This document shows positions 35,002 to 43,754 of a DNA stretch of 64,000 nt, one piece after another. Numbering within the stretch: the first letter of the stretch is position 1; each line of letters opens with the position of its first letter. The stretch is from positions 4,836,001 through 4,900,000 of the forward strand of contig NZ_CP068083.1 in the NCBI RefSeq assembly GCF_016725325.1, written 5' to 3'. The notes below the pieces were generated by a model. The model ran no database searches, was not told the DNA's origin, and was given only the letters and a program-made list of their open reading frames with translations. Position numbers and translations under genes: made by a program. The DNA is from Sphingobacterium spiritivorum. Its GTDB lineage: Bacteria > Bacteroidota > Bacteroidia > Sphingobacteriales > Sphingobacteriaceae.

Positions 35002-36069
35002 ATGAGGCAAAAGAGGAATATCAACTTATATCTGCAGCTTATTGCCTGTATTTTATTCTTGTCGTTTCCATTATTGTTTATTGGCTATCAGGACAGTCAT
35101 TTTTTTGAGCTGCTAGGCAGAAGCAGTTATTGGATTTTTTGTTTCAGTTTTATTGCACTTTATTATGTCAACACCTATATTCTCATACCACAGCTTATCT
35201 TTCGCAAGAAATACGTGTATTATGGATGGAGTGTATCTGTCTTGTTGGTATTTTTTTTAGTATTCCAGCCATTCGACAGGCTTATGCGGGATAATGATCA
35301 TTTTCCGCCCCCTCCATTACCCACTGAACATCGAGACCGGCCTGTACCTCCACCACCCGTGAAAAGACAGCATCCCATTCGCATTGATATTATGACCTTA
35401 TATATTTTTGTAATGGTACTGGCATTGGGTGCGGCCTATCGTGTAACCCGTCTTTGGAATGATACGGAACAACGTATTACAGAAATCGAACGCGAAAAAA
35501 CAAAGGCAGAATTAGCCTTTCTCAAAGCGCAGGTACATCCCCATTTTTTGTTCAACACGCTGAATAACATATATGCTTTGGCGATCAGTCACCATCCTGC
35601 TACAGCTAAGAGCATCCATAAACTGGCTCAGATTATGCGTTATTTCACAGATGATTCTCAAAATCAGTTTGTCCTGTTGCAGCAGGAAGCAGACTGTATA
35701 AGAGATTACACTGATTTGCAAAAAATGAGGTTAAGCATTTCTCATCCTATAGATATCGATTTGAAGCCTATAGCTTCAAATATTTATGTTGCTCCTCTTT
35801 TACTGATGTCCTTTGTAGAGAATGTTTTCAAATATGGCATTAGTAAAGTCAATGATTCACCTATTTATATCCGATTATATACAGAAGCAAATACGTTATA
35901 TTTTGAGACAAAAAACAGAATACATGCTCAGTCTGCACCTACGATTTCGACCGGTATCGGAATCGCAAATACAAGAAGGAGGCTTGAGCAAATATACCCT
36001 GACAGACATAGCCTGACAATTGAGGAGCAAAACGGATGGTTTAACGTCACATTAAGTATTATAACCTAA
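35002..36069 (+). CDS. LytS/YehU-type sensor histidine kinase
   Basis: 355 residues from ATG 35002 (MRQKRNINLYLQ). The open frame extends back to 34750 through the rhs remnant, which is almost surely not native. Four hydrophobic segments occupy the first 145 residues (ILFLSFPLLFIGY, YWIFCFSFIALYYV, VLLVFFLVFQ, LYIFVMVLALGAAY), with no large sensor domain. The kinase core has the His_kinase motif HPHFLFNTLNNIY (phospho-accepting His about 181) and a C-terminal ATPase with GIGIANTRRRLEQIYP. The response regulator starts 2 bases later. Its normal upstream region appears to have been replaced by the rhs remnant. Confidence 0.92.
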   Translation: MRQKRNINLYLQLIACILFLSFPLLFIGYQDSHFFELLGRSSYWIFCFSFIALYYVNTYILIPQLIFRKKYVYYGWSVSVLLVFFLVFQPFDRLMRDNDHFPPPPLPTEHRDRPVPPPPVKRQHPIRIDIMTLYIFVMVLALGAAYRVTRLWNDTEQRITEIEREKTKAELAFLKAQVHPHFLFNTLNNIYALAISHHPATAKSIHKLAQIMRYFTDDSQNQFVLLQQEADCIRDYTDLQKMRLSISHPIDIDLKPIASNIYVAPLLLMSFVENVFKYGISKVNDSPIYIRLYTEANTLYFETKNRIHAQSAPTISTGIGIANTRRRLEQIYPDRHSLTIEEQNGWFNVTLSIIT

Positions 36070-36071
36070 TC

Positions 36072-36752
36072 ATGCTTATTAACTGTATTATACTGGACGA
36101 CGAACCGCTGGCATTGCAACTCCTTCAACATTACATTGCGCAATTGCCGGAGATACATCTGTTAAAAGCATTCGACAATCCATATGAAGCACAGGCATAT
36201 CTTGAGGTACAACCTGTTGATCTGGTATTGCTGGACATCGATATGCCGGATCTGGATGGCATTTCTTTTATTAAAAGCTTAACGCATACCCCTCAGTTTA
36301 TATTTACTACAGCACATCAGAAGTACGCTTTTGACGGTTTTGAATTAGAGGCTACAGACTTTCTGCTTAAACCTTTTGATATTGACCGTTTTAATAAGGC
36401 AATAACAAAAGTTATCAAACGGCAACCTCAGACGGATACATCCATTTCATCTATCACGGTCTACAGTGAATACAGATTGCAAAAAATTGATATAGATACA
36501 ATCGTTTATCTGGAAGCTATGCAGGACTATGTCAAGATTCACCTGACCACTAAAAGTTTTATCCTGACTTTAAGCACACTCAAAGGTATACTTTCAAAAC
36601 TTCCACCTTTACATTTTATTCAGGTGCATCGCAGTTATGTCATCTCACTATCGCAGGTAATTTCTGTAAGTCAGGGAAAAGTTCAGCTATCTACCGCAGA
36701 AGTACCTGTGAGCAAACGTCATATAACATTACTGAAATCTTTCCTGCAATAA
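36072..36752 (+). CDS. LytTR-family response regulator
   Basis: 226 residues: receiver domain (about 1-120; DD at 9-10, phospho-accepting Asp 55 in LVLLDIDMPDLDG, K in FLLKPFD) and a LytTR DNA-binding domain (about 130-226; IVYLEAMQDYVKIHL, FIQVHRSYVISLSQV). It forms a two-component system with the preceding kinase. Targets are unknown; the operon starting at 36873 is the nearest candidate. Confidence 0.95.
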   Translation: MLINCIILDDEPLALQLLQHYIAQLPEIHLLKAFDNPYEAQAYLEVQPVDLVLLDIDMPDLDGISFIKSLTHTPQFIFTTAHQKYAFDGFELEATDFLLKPFDIDRFNKAITKVIKRQPQTDTSISSITVYSEYRLQKIDIDTIVYLEAMQDYVKIHLTTKSFILTLSTLKGILSKLPPLHFIQVHRSYVISLSQVISVSQGKVQLSTAEVPVSKRHITLLKSFLQ

Positions 36753-36872
36753 TCATCGACACATTTGTATCGTTGATCGTCACTTAACGTTTTTTAACCA
36801 TAAGACTTGCTATTATTGATCAAGCTCTTCACGATGAGCGTCATAATTTGATCACTTAAAAATAGCAATGTT

Positions 36873-37601
36873 ATGGAACGCAAAAATTTCATCAGATCAC
36901 TTTCTCTTCTGGCAGCATCCTCTCCGCTGCTGGTCAATGGCTGTAAAAAAGATTCATCTTTAACAGAGGAAACAAATACAGGTGCAAGCGATGTCCCAGT
37001 CAGTACTTCCTGTAAAGTAACCCCTCAGGAGACTGAAGGTCCGTTTCCGACTAAAAGTCCTGCCTCTTATATACGCCGTGACATACGCAAAGGAGACGGA
37101 CTCGGAGTAGACATGCAGACTAATATCAGTATTGTCAACACCAACAATAGTTGTAATCCTCTTTCAGATGCTATTGTTGATATCTGGCACTGCGATGTAA
37201 AAGGAGATTATTCCGAATACGGCGGTACCCAGATGCAGTCTGCCAACTATCAGAATCAACATTGGTTTCGGGGACGCCAGATCACGGATGTCAATGGTCT
37301 TGTGACTTTTCAAACTATCTTTCCGGGCTGGTATCAGGGAAGAGCAACTCATATTCATGTACATGTGTACAACAGTAGTGGCAAATCATTATTGGTTACG
37401 CAGATTGCTTTTCAGGATAGTCTCTCCGTGTCCGTCAACACCAATGGAAGTAACTATGGATATACTAAGGGCATAAGTGGATATACCTATAATGCGAAGG
37501 ATAATGTTTTCAGCGATGGGGTAGATCAGGAAATGTCTACTGTTACCGGAACCCTGTCTGAAGGAATGCAGCTGGCTATTACGATAAGGGTAAGTGCATA
37601 A
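36873..37601 (+). CDS. intradiol-dioxygenase-like lipoprotein
   Basis: 242 residues. The export signal has a cysteine at about 26 in LLVNGCKKD. The catalytic-type domain follows: TPQETEGPFPT (typical entry), DIWHCDVKGDYSEY (first tyrosine region), RGRQITDVNGLVTF and the iron-ligand region PGWYQGRATHIHVHV, which supplies a tyrosine and two histidines. Cytosolic intradiol enzymes cleave catechols; exported relatives such as this are widespread and mostly uncharacterised. It heads an operon with a hypothetical gene and a pirin-like gene. Confidence 0.88.
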   Translation: MERKNFIRSLSLLAASSPLLVNGCKKDSSLTEETNTGASDVPVSTSCKVTPQETEGPFPTKSPASYIRRDIRKGDGLGVDMQTNISIVNTNNSCNPLSDAIVDIWHCDVKGDYSEYGGTQMQSANYQNQHWFRGRQITDVNGLVTFQTIFPGWYQGRATHIHVHVYNSSGKSLLVTQIAFQDSLSVSVNTNGSNYGYTKGISGYTYNAKDNVFSDGVDQEMSTVTGTLSEGMQLAITIRVSA

Positions 37602-37606
37602 TATAA

Positions 37607-38119
37607 ATGGGAAAAATCAGAAAAATACAGTTTTCATATCGCAAGATTATAGATTCTCAACATACCGGAGTCTGGGAAAAGATGGTACTGGAGAGTGCAT
37701 TTATGGAATACAGGCTGCAGTTTCAGAATTACGACAGATCGGGATTGTATACCACCTATTCCGATCTGCTTCTCCAATACCCTGACGCTAAGAGATTACC
37801 CTATCTTGTCAGTGGTGCAATTATAGGATATTTGTCTCAGCTGAAAGAAATAATACCTGATATCATCGATAATCAGGGTGTACGTATTCTACATTTTGAA
37901 CGTTTCCATCTCGAAATTCTTCAGGCTGATATGCAACATTTTCATTCTTTTAAGATTGCCATAACCTTTTTCTCTGAAACATTTCAATGGCACGATAGTA
38001 TTGCAGATATGATGCTTATCAGTTCGGATCAACAGACTTCACCGGTATATCACACACACTTAATACGGATACAACCCTATCTCACTATTACACACCTTCA
38101 TCTGGCGGATCATGATTAA
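37607..38119 (+). CDS. hypothetical protein of the dioxygenase operon
   Basis: 170 residues, no signal peptide. Mixed alpha/beta, with aromatic and histidine content (VRILHFERFHLEIL, then YHTHLIRIQPYLTITHLHLADHD). It begins 5 bases after the dioxygenase stop and overlaps the next gene by 8 bases, so it is co-translated with both. I recognise no family. Confidence 0.75.
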   Translation: MGKIRKIQFSYRKIIDSQHTGVWEKMVLESAFMEYRLQFQNYDRSGLYTTYSDLLLQYPDAKRLPYLVSGAIIGYLSQLKEIIPDIIDNQGVRILHFERFHLEILQADMQHFHSFKIAITFFSETFQWHDSIADMMLISSDQQTSPVYHTHLIRIQPYLTITHLHLADHD

Positions 38120-38759
38120 TAACATCAGCTTACATATTGCAGACAGCAGACAACACTATGAGAATCCTGAAATCCGTATATTGAGCAGGTCGGATCCTCA
38201 TATATGGAAAGACTGCTCTTTAGCGGCTGGAATACATTACAACACGAGATTACAGAAAAACTATTATCATCTATTTATCCCTATATACGGGGATCTGCAG
38301 ATTTACAGCGATAATCAGATCAGTCAGATCAATATTGGCCAGGTCTTGCTCCTTTCAACAGATCATACCGGAAAGTTAGATCTAATGAATATGGAAGCAC
38401 AGGAAAAAACAAATTTTATACACCTGATCATTCCAAAAGAGGATAAAACTGAAGCAATAGCTCCATGGCAGGAAATATATACAGTTCAACTTTCGGATAC
38501 GCCGAATTCGTGGTTAAAAGCAGAATTCACGCAGCCCATACCGTTCGCGATTTCTCTTGGGGCTTTTTATAGTGGTCAAACGTTTAATTATGATTTTAAC
38601 GTCTTCTTTAGCAACCACCTGATTTCAGTTATCGATGGTGCTTTTGAAATAGAAGACCGGATCGTATACGATGGAGACATGCTACACATGCGGGAACTTT
38701 TACAAATGGAAATAGAATCGCTAACTCCCTATACCGTGGGCATTATGCTGGAATGGTGA
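38112..38759 (+). CDS. pirin-like bicupin protein
   Basis: 215 residues with two cupin-like halves. The first has YYHLFIPIYGDLQIYSDNQ and INIGQVLLLSTDH in the places where pirins carry GELxHxDN and the GxGI...HxE metal site; most metal histidines are missing. The second half reads NHLISVIDGAFEIEDRIVYD, then GDMLHMRE, the pirin C-terminal layout. It is therefore a pirin/YhhW-type fold, possibly without metal. It overlaps the preceding gene by 8 bases. Function unknown. Confidence 0.65.
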   Translation: MINNISLHIADSRQHYENPEIRILSRSDPHIWKDCSLAAGIHYNTRLQKNYYHLFIPIYGDLQIYSDNQISQINIGQVLLLSTDHTGKLDLMNMEAQEKTNFIHLIIPKEDKTEAIAPWQEIYTVQLSDTPNSWLKAEFTQPIPFAISLGAFYSGQTFNYDFNVFFSNHLISVIDGAFEIEDRIVYDGDMLHMRELLQMEIESLTPYTVGIMLEW

Positions 38760-38789
38760 CAAACACGGAACTTCTGTAAGCATGAATAA

Positions 38790-38820
38790 TTGGTATTTTC
38801 ACCTTTATTCATTAGTTTTG
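38790..38820 (+). promoter_or_regulatory. promoter of the DMT permease, with a 170-nt leader
   Basis: TTG (38790-38792), 20 bases, then TAGTTTTG (38813-38820) match the Bacteroidota consensus. Transcription would start near 38826, leaving a long leader before the permease ATG at 39000. The leader has a 13-codon reading frame and an AGATTATA/TATAATCT inverted repeat (38890-38897, 38930-38937). Confidence 0.65.
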
Positions 38821-38834
38821 AGAAAAGTATACAT

Positions 38835-38873
38835 ATGAACAGAAAGAGTAGTCTTCCTCCTCCTACCCCTTAA
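38835..38873 (+). CDS. candidate leader peptide MNRKSSLPPPTP
   Basis: A 12-residue frame (ATG 38835, TAA 38871-38873) lies about 9 bases after the predicted transcription start and well before the permease gene. Its PPPTP ending is a type of sequence that slows ribosomes. A stable inverted repeat follows 17 bases later. This is the usual arrangement of a ribosome-mediated attenuator, but with no homologue to compare it could be chance. Confidence 0.35.
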   Translation: MNRKSSLPPPTP

Positions 38874-38999
38874 TATTTAACAGATACGTAGATTATACAG
38901 ATTGCGGATAGGCTGATTGGCATATATGTTATAATCTGATTTTAGTTATTTATTAATTTTTATACCCCTGTTCTTCTGGGACAGGAAGACAATTCTTTT

Positions 39000-39869
39000 A
39001 TGAAAAAATCATATCTGGTATTACATTTTGCTGTAATACTTGCAGGTTTTACCGGCATATTCGGAAAACTTATAGCTGTCAATGAAGGCCTTTTGGTCTG
39101 GTACAGAGTTTTATTCTCCGCTATTATCCTTTGGATGATCTTATCCCTATTCAAGGTTCCAAGGCATATCACTACGAAAGAAAAATTTGATATTGCCAAA
39201 ATCGGAATGTTCATTACGATGCATTGGGTGTTTTTTTATGCCAGCATCAAATACTCAAATATTTCAGTAGGCGTAGTTTGTTATTGTTTAACCAGTTTCT
39301 TCACTGCCGTATTTGACCCGCTAATCAACCGTCGTAAATTCAATGTGAATGAATTACTCTTAAGTGTACTGACATTAGCAGGAATAGCTTTAATCTTTCA
39401 TTTCGATTCATCTTATCAGTTAGGAATAGCCCTGGGAATTATTTCGTCTGCTTTTGCAGCTCTGTATACATTATTCAATGAGCGTATTGTAAAAAAGTAT
39501 GACAGCAGACTCATCAATTACTACCAAATGATCGGAGGAACTATAGGATTAGGAATATTGATGCCTTTTTATCTGTATATATTTCCTGTAGAAACTGTCT
39601 TTCCGGATTGGAGAGACATCGGATATCTCCTGTTACTGGCATCCTTCTGTACCGTTGGTCTTTATATCTTATTTGCAGAATCGCTTAAAAAAATACCTGC
39701 CTTTACTGTAAATTTAAGTTTCAATCTCGAACCTGTTTACGCAATTATACTGGCCTTTCTGTTTTTTGATGAAAGTAAGGAATTAAACCTCTTCTTTTAC
39801 ATTGGATTACTGCTGGTAATGACTTCTGTAGTCTTGCAAACCATCGCATCCTTAAAAAAATCCAACTAA
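39000..39869 (+). CDS. EamA/DMT-family permease
   Basis: 289 residues with about ten hydrophobic helices in two repeated halves (first EamA unit about 5-130, second about 140-285). Segments such as FAVILAGFTGIFGKLIAV, then LVWYRVLFSAIILWMI and FNLEPVYAIILAFLFFDES are typical of drug/metabolite exporters. Members export amino acids, metabolites or unknown solutes; no substrate is implied here. A piece of a second copy survives at 23702-23800. A good terminator follows 9 bases after the stop. Confidence 0.92.
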   Translation: MKKSYLVLHFAVILAGFTGIFGKLIAVNEGLLVWYRVLFSAIILWMILSLFKVPRHITTKEKFDIAKIGMFITMHWVFFYASIKYSNISVGVVCYCLTSFFTAVFDPLINRRKFNVNELLLSVLTLAGIALIFHFDSSYQLGIALGIISSAFAALYTLFNERIVKKYDSRLINYYQMIGGTIGLGILMPFYLYIFPVETVFPDWRDIGYLLLLASFCTVGLYILFAESLKKIPAFTVNLSFNLEPVYAIILAFLFFDESKELNLFFYIGLLLVMTSVVLQTIASLKKSN

Positions 39870-39877
39870 AATAATCT

Positions 39878-39930
39878 CTGACGAATCGTGTTTGCTCTGA
39901 AAAAGGTGAATTTACGGTTCGTCAGTTTTT
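39878..39930 (+). terminator. intrinsic terminator of the DMT permease gene
   Basis: CTGACGAA (39878-39885) and TTCGTCAG (39918-39925) form an 8-bp stem over a long loop and are followed by TTTTT. Confidence 0.75.
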
Positions 39931-40000
39931 CCACTTCCAAAATCCTCACATCCATATGCTCCATGCACAGGCAGCGTAATATTTAGTATAAAATGTAAGG

Positions 40001-40065
40001 ATTCCCCGATACTGCTATATACGGGTTATCCCTCCTTCCCGGGAATAGCAGTTTTATCGGGGAAT
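40001..40065. other. long nested hairpin between convergent genes
   Basis: ATTCCCCGATA at 40001-40011 pairs with TATCGGGGAAT at 40055-40065, and CTGCTAT with ATAGCAG inside it, giving about 18 paired bases closed by a GC-rich loop. It sits 24 bases from the stop of the outer-membrane protein gene and may end transcription from that side, though a T-run is lacking. Confidence 0.6.
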
Positions 40066-40088
40066 ATGTATTCCTCACATATAAGGGA

Positions 40089-42731
40089 TCAAAAAAGATA
40101 ACTCATTCTGAATAAAGAGAGTCTCCCGTTGAGCGGATATCTTGAAATGCTTTCCTGCACAGCACTGATGGAATAAGACTCATACATTTTGATATTGCTC
40201 AGGTTGCGCATCTCCAGCTCAAATTCCATTTTCCATTTCGGAACTTTATACCGGATATTCATATCTAGAAAAGTATTTTGAATGCTTTTCAGATTGGTCT
40301 GTTCCAATTTTCTATGCGCCACACTTCCTTTGACAAAAAAATTGAAGAAAGGCACATACGTCATGCTCAGATTATTCACCCATAACTGGTTTTTTGAGTC
40401 AAACGCTGATGCTGCAGCCAATTCTTCATCGACTGTATTTTTGGACATTGTCCATACACTTTTATAGCTTAGTGTTACCCCCTGAATACCTTTAAATTCA
40501 ACGGTTGGCTCCACAATCAGTTCTGCATTCTGGTAGGGTAGCAACTGTGCATTCAGCAGCTGATTGTAATGTGTAATGTTATACGCTGATTTGAACGATG
40601 TAGAAGTCTTCAGTTCGGAAAAGTACTTGCTAATACCTACATTGGAGTTCAGCGTATTCATCTTATTTTTAAGCGGAATAAAAACAGACTGGATTCCTGA
40701 AGGTGTCAGATTCCGGGAAACAATATTATTGGCATTCATCTGCGAATAAGAAAGAGAGGCATTCATATAGAGCATTTCCAAAGGACGCTGAAAACTGTAA
40801 TCTATTGTCATATTCTGCTGTTTACGTATATCAAAACGTGCATCATTGGCAATCAGGTCTCTGAAATTGACCAAGATTTTCCCTTTGTATATGTTATCTA
40901 TTGCTCCCGTTACATTCCGTAATGCATAGGAAAGGTTAATGTAATCTTTATTATATACGTATTGTTTAAAAGAAGCTATAGGATTAAAGAAAATACGATT
41001 TTCCACATCACGAAAATCAAAATTAGGATCCGCCAGATTCCACCTTCCGTATTGAACCGGTAATCTCACCTGAAATTCAGATTTTTTGATTTTTGCATTC
41101 CACGTTCCTGATAATTCAACAACATTCTCTTTCCATCTGAACGTATTGTCAACAAATCCGGTGACGGGTCTGATCTGTTCATCCAGATCTGCCAGTCGCA
41201 GATCGGATTCCAGCCGTATATCTTTATATTGGTAGTCTACTTTATACTCCTGATTTATAAAGCGTCCGGGTACTGTATAACTTGCTCCTGTATGGAATGA
41301 CAACTCGGGTGTATTTACCTGTTGCCGCACTTCTTTGTAAGGATTATCTGCATTCAGAATATCAGTCATAATACCCGGAGAAACACTAAGATTTTCCTTA
41401 TGACGGCCTGCAAAAACATTACTGTAAACAGTCAGTACATGTTTATTCCGGAGCTTTGGCATATATTCCAGACTATTACTGAACCGGTAGGACTGATCCC
41501 GGTCCTGCTGAAAAAAATCGTTGTTATTATTTGTTATAAAAGAGTTATCTCTTAAACTTCCGGCTTTGAATGCCAGATAATCTTTGAAAAAGTAATTATC
41601 CGTGTTTGACTCCAGCCCCAGGCTGATATGCCCGTACATGGATCTGGACTTTGTTTCTATACGATCATCGTAACTGATCAGCTGATCGTCAATTCTGTAA
41701 TTCTGCAGAATACTGCTCTGTCTGTTGACACGATCTCCCCAAAGATTGACATTATTCTTCAGTTGCCAGTTTTTGTTTAGATTATATAAGTTATTCAGAT
41801 TGACGGCCAACGAGTGATTTTTATTATACCTGTTTAGAGGTATAGCAGGACTGCCGGCGGAAGTTGCCGAGGTCAGATCAAAAGAATGTGTTGCAGTCAC
41901 TTCCTTTGCCATATCATCTCCAACAGTATTTCCCTGCAAGTTGTTCAACGTTTTAAATTTTTTATTGAAGGTCATTGCATTATTATCTGTTTCCACGCCA
42001 TATGGTAAGCCGGCTCCCAGCCTCACCTGTCCTGACCATTTTAGTTTTGCATCCTCTTTTACTTTCAGGTTGATAGCCACTTCGTCAGATTTTGACAAAC
42101 CCTGTTTAACTTTTCGATGTTCGTGTCCCTGGATGACTTCCAGATCTTCAATCATTTGTGGTTTTATGGTACGTGTACCTATTCCATAGCCTTCATTCAA
42201 AAGATCATCTCCATCAATATACATATTCGATACTGTCCTGCCATTGTATTTGATAACTCCGGCATCATCCACCTCCATACCGGGCATCCTGCGGATAGCA
42301 TCCCCTATATTCCTGTCTTCTGCTGAAGTAAAAGAGCCCATTTTATAGGTTGTCGTATCTCCGTTCTGTCGGATACGCGGCTTGCTTTTCACCTGTACTT
42401 CGTCCAGAGAAATTGGCTTGTCTATCATCTTTACAGCATAAACGGCAGAAGGAGATGACAACGCAATATGTTGTGTAACGTAGGCAATATGTTTGAATTC
42501 AAGAAACAGACTGTCCCGGTTCAGTTCTTTAGCGATCTCAATTTTAAAATGACCTTTACTGTCAGCCCTCAGCGACTTAATGACTTTTTGATTAGCATCC
42601 ATCAAAGAGACCGTTACATAAGGAATCATCGCACCTGTACTGTTTCGGACACTTCCCTCCGCATATTGTTGTGAATAGACCTTCTGGTTCAATACCAGAA
42701 GGCTTATGATGATCAGAATAATGCTTCTCAT
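40089..42731 (-). CDS. outer-membrane beta-barrel protein with carboxypeptidase-regulatory-like domain
   Basis: 880 residues: signal peptide (ends NQKVYSQ), regulatory-like beta-sandwich (about 22-105), a reduced plug-like region (NIGDAIRRMPGMEVDDAGVI, then YIDGDDLLNEGYGIGTRTI), and a long barrel ending in the aromatic LFRMSYLF. This resembles the Bacteroidota outer-membrane beta-barrel family related to TonB receptors. The start codon shares one base with the stop of the GLPGLI gene (TAATG), so the two are translated together. Substrate unknown. Confidence 0.88.
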   Translation of the reverse strand: MRSIILIIISLLVLNQKVYSQQYAEGSVRNSTGAMIPYVTVSLMDANQKVIKSLRADSKGHFKIEIAKELNRDSLFLEFKHIAYVTQHIALSSPSAVYAVKMIDKPISLDEVQVKSKPRIRQNGDTTTYKMGSFTSAEDRNIGDAIRRMPGMEVDDAGVIKYNGRTVSNMYIDGDDLLNEGYGIGTRTIKPQMIEDLEVIQGHEHRKVKQGLSKSDEVAINLKVKEDAKLKWSGQVRLGAGLPYGVETDNNAMTFNKKFKTLNNLQGNTVGDDMAKEVTATHSFDLTSATSAGSPAIPLNRYNKNHSLAVNLNNLYNLNKNWQLKNNVNLWGDRVNRQSSILQNYRIDDQLISYDDRIETKSRSMYGHISLGLESNTDNYFFKDYLAFKAGSLRDNSFITNNNNDFFQQDRDQSYRFSNSLEYMPKLRNKHVLTVYSNVFAGRHKENLSVSPGIMTDILNADNPYKEVRQQVNTPELSFHTGASYTVPGRFINQEYKVDYQYKDIRLESDLRLADLDEQIRPVTGFVDNTFRWKENVVELSGTWNAKIKKSEFQVRLPVQYGRWNLADPNFDFRDVENRIFFNPIASFKQYVYNKDYINLSYALRNVTGAIDNIYKGKILVNFRDLIANDARFDIRKQQNMTIDYSFQRPLEMLYMNASLSYSQMNANNIVSRNLTPSGIQSVFIPLKNKMNTLNSNVGISKYFSELKTSTSFKSAYNITHYNQLLNAQLLPYQNAELIVEPTVEFKGIQGVTLSYKSVWTMSKNTVDEELAAASAFDSKNQLWVNNLSMTYVPFFNFFVKGSVAHRKLEQTNLKSIQNTFLDMNIRYKVPKWKMEFELEMRNLSNIKMYESYSISAVQESISRYPLNGRLSLFRMSYLF

Positions 42732-43576
42732 TATTTATTGATTTCAGCAGGATTGTTGAGTTCGAAAGATTTTTCTTTGGCTTGTTTCTTTTTATGCTGT
42801 TGTATTAGCATTTCGGCTTCTTCTTTTGATATGTCCTTGCCATCCTCTCCTTTGAATGTCACATTACTTCCTGCTGGCACTGATGCGAGAACAGATGTCA
42901 GCATATCTGCTTCCATTGCCTTTTTTGCTTTAGCAATCTTTTCAGCAGTAGTTTCCTGCATTTCATATAATTTGGCAAATTCAAACTTCTCAGCCATCTT
43001 ATTAAAACCGGAATAAGCAAATATCACTTCACTTTTCAGATCTTTTGCCTCCAGAATAAGTCCCGGAAGACCGTCCAGTTTCCATGGTCCGTAGGCGTAA
43101 GGCAATTCCGGAGTATACCAGGCTTCATAGGTACGTCCGCCAAATGTACCTACAGCTTTGATACACTTATATCCGCCTATCTCCTTTTCTTCATCTTTAA
43201 TATCCCAGTCAATTGATTTCTTTTCCGTTTTAATTCTGAAAAGGTTCCCCGCAAATTCCATTTTAAAATATTCCTGCGAGGACTTGTTGTACAGATAACT
43301 ATCTACCACATCCGAAGGAATATTATCATAAGAAAATGTCATCTGATTGGGTGAAAAAGTCTCCGGTTGCATTTTGGAATAATAAGAATAGTTGGGAGAT
43401 ACATAGACATACATATCTTGTTTGATAGGACTGTCTTTTCTTGTCGAATCCGCCAGATGAGACACTGCATATCTGACATAAGCATCCATATATTCCTGTG
43501 CTGAAACCTTGGTAGTAACTGCAATTAAGAAAAGAAAAATCAGGCAGATACTTTGTTTAATTAAATTCGTTTTCAT
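42731..43576 (-). CDS. GLPGLI family protein
   Basis: 281 residues, signal peptide ending KVSAQ. It contains the family-defining segment LDGLPGLILEAKD at about residue 166, preceded by YEAWYTPELPYAYGPWK, another conserved piece. The C-terminus is charged and probably helical (LIQQHKKKQAKEKSF). GLPGLI proteins are exported Bacteroidota proteins of unknown role, usually beside an outer-membrane barrel gene as here. The divergent two-component system and the repeat array between them suggest envelope- or metal-responsive control. Confidence 0.93.
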   Translation of the reverse strand: MKTNLIKQSICLIFLFLIAVTTKVSAQEYMDAYVRYAVSHLADSTRKDSPIKQDMYVYVSPNYSYYSKMQPETFSPNQMTFSYDNIPSDVVDSYLYNKSSQEYFKMEFAGNLFRIKTEKKSIDWDIKDEEKEIGGYKCIKAVGTFGGRTYEAWYTPELPYAYGPWKLDGLPGLILEAKDLKSEVIFAYSGFNKMAEKFEFAKLYEMQETTAEKIAKAKKAMEADMLTSVLASVPAGSNVTFKGEDGKDISKEEAEMLIQQHKKKQAKEKSFELNNPAEINK

Positions 43577-43642
43577 ATAAAATATATTTATTTTGTGCTC
43601 ACAAAAATGGATCTTCAGTTGCGGATATGCTGATTATTATTT

Positions 43643-43706
43643 GTTAATTAGCGTTAATAGCTAACAGATTTGTTAACAAGTGTTAACGACTGTGAAACAG
43701 TGTTAA
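43643..43706. promoter_or_regulatory. phased GTTAA repeat array between the GLPGLI and kinase genes
   Basis: GTTAA occurs in the same orientation at 43643, 43653, 43672, 43682 and 43702: steps of 10, 19, 10 and 20 bases, near whole turns of the helix. OmpR-family regulators commonly bind direct repeats spaced by 10-11 bases. The array lies in the 178-base divergent spacer, so it could control both operons through the regulator encoded at 45226. Confidence 0.65.
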
Positions 43707-43754
43707 AAAAGACGGATAAATTCTTGTTTCACCCAATCTGAAAAACAAAAACCG

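Noticed and set aside
36753..36872. LytTR binding repeats before the dioxygenase operon
   Set aside because: GTTTTTTAACC-like pieces are present, but no clear pair of repeats with the spacing known for LytTR regulators could be seen.
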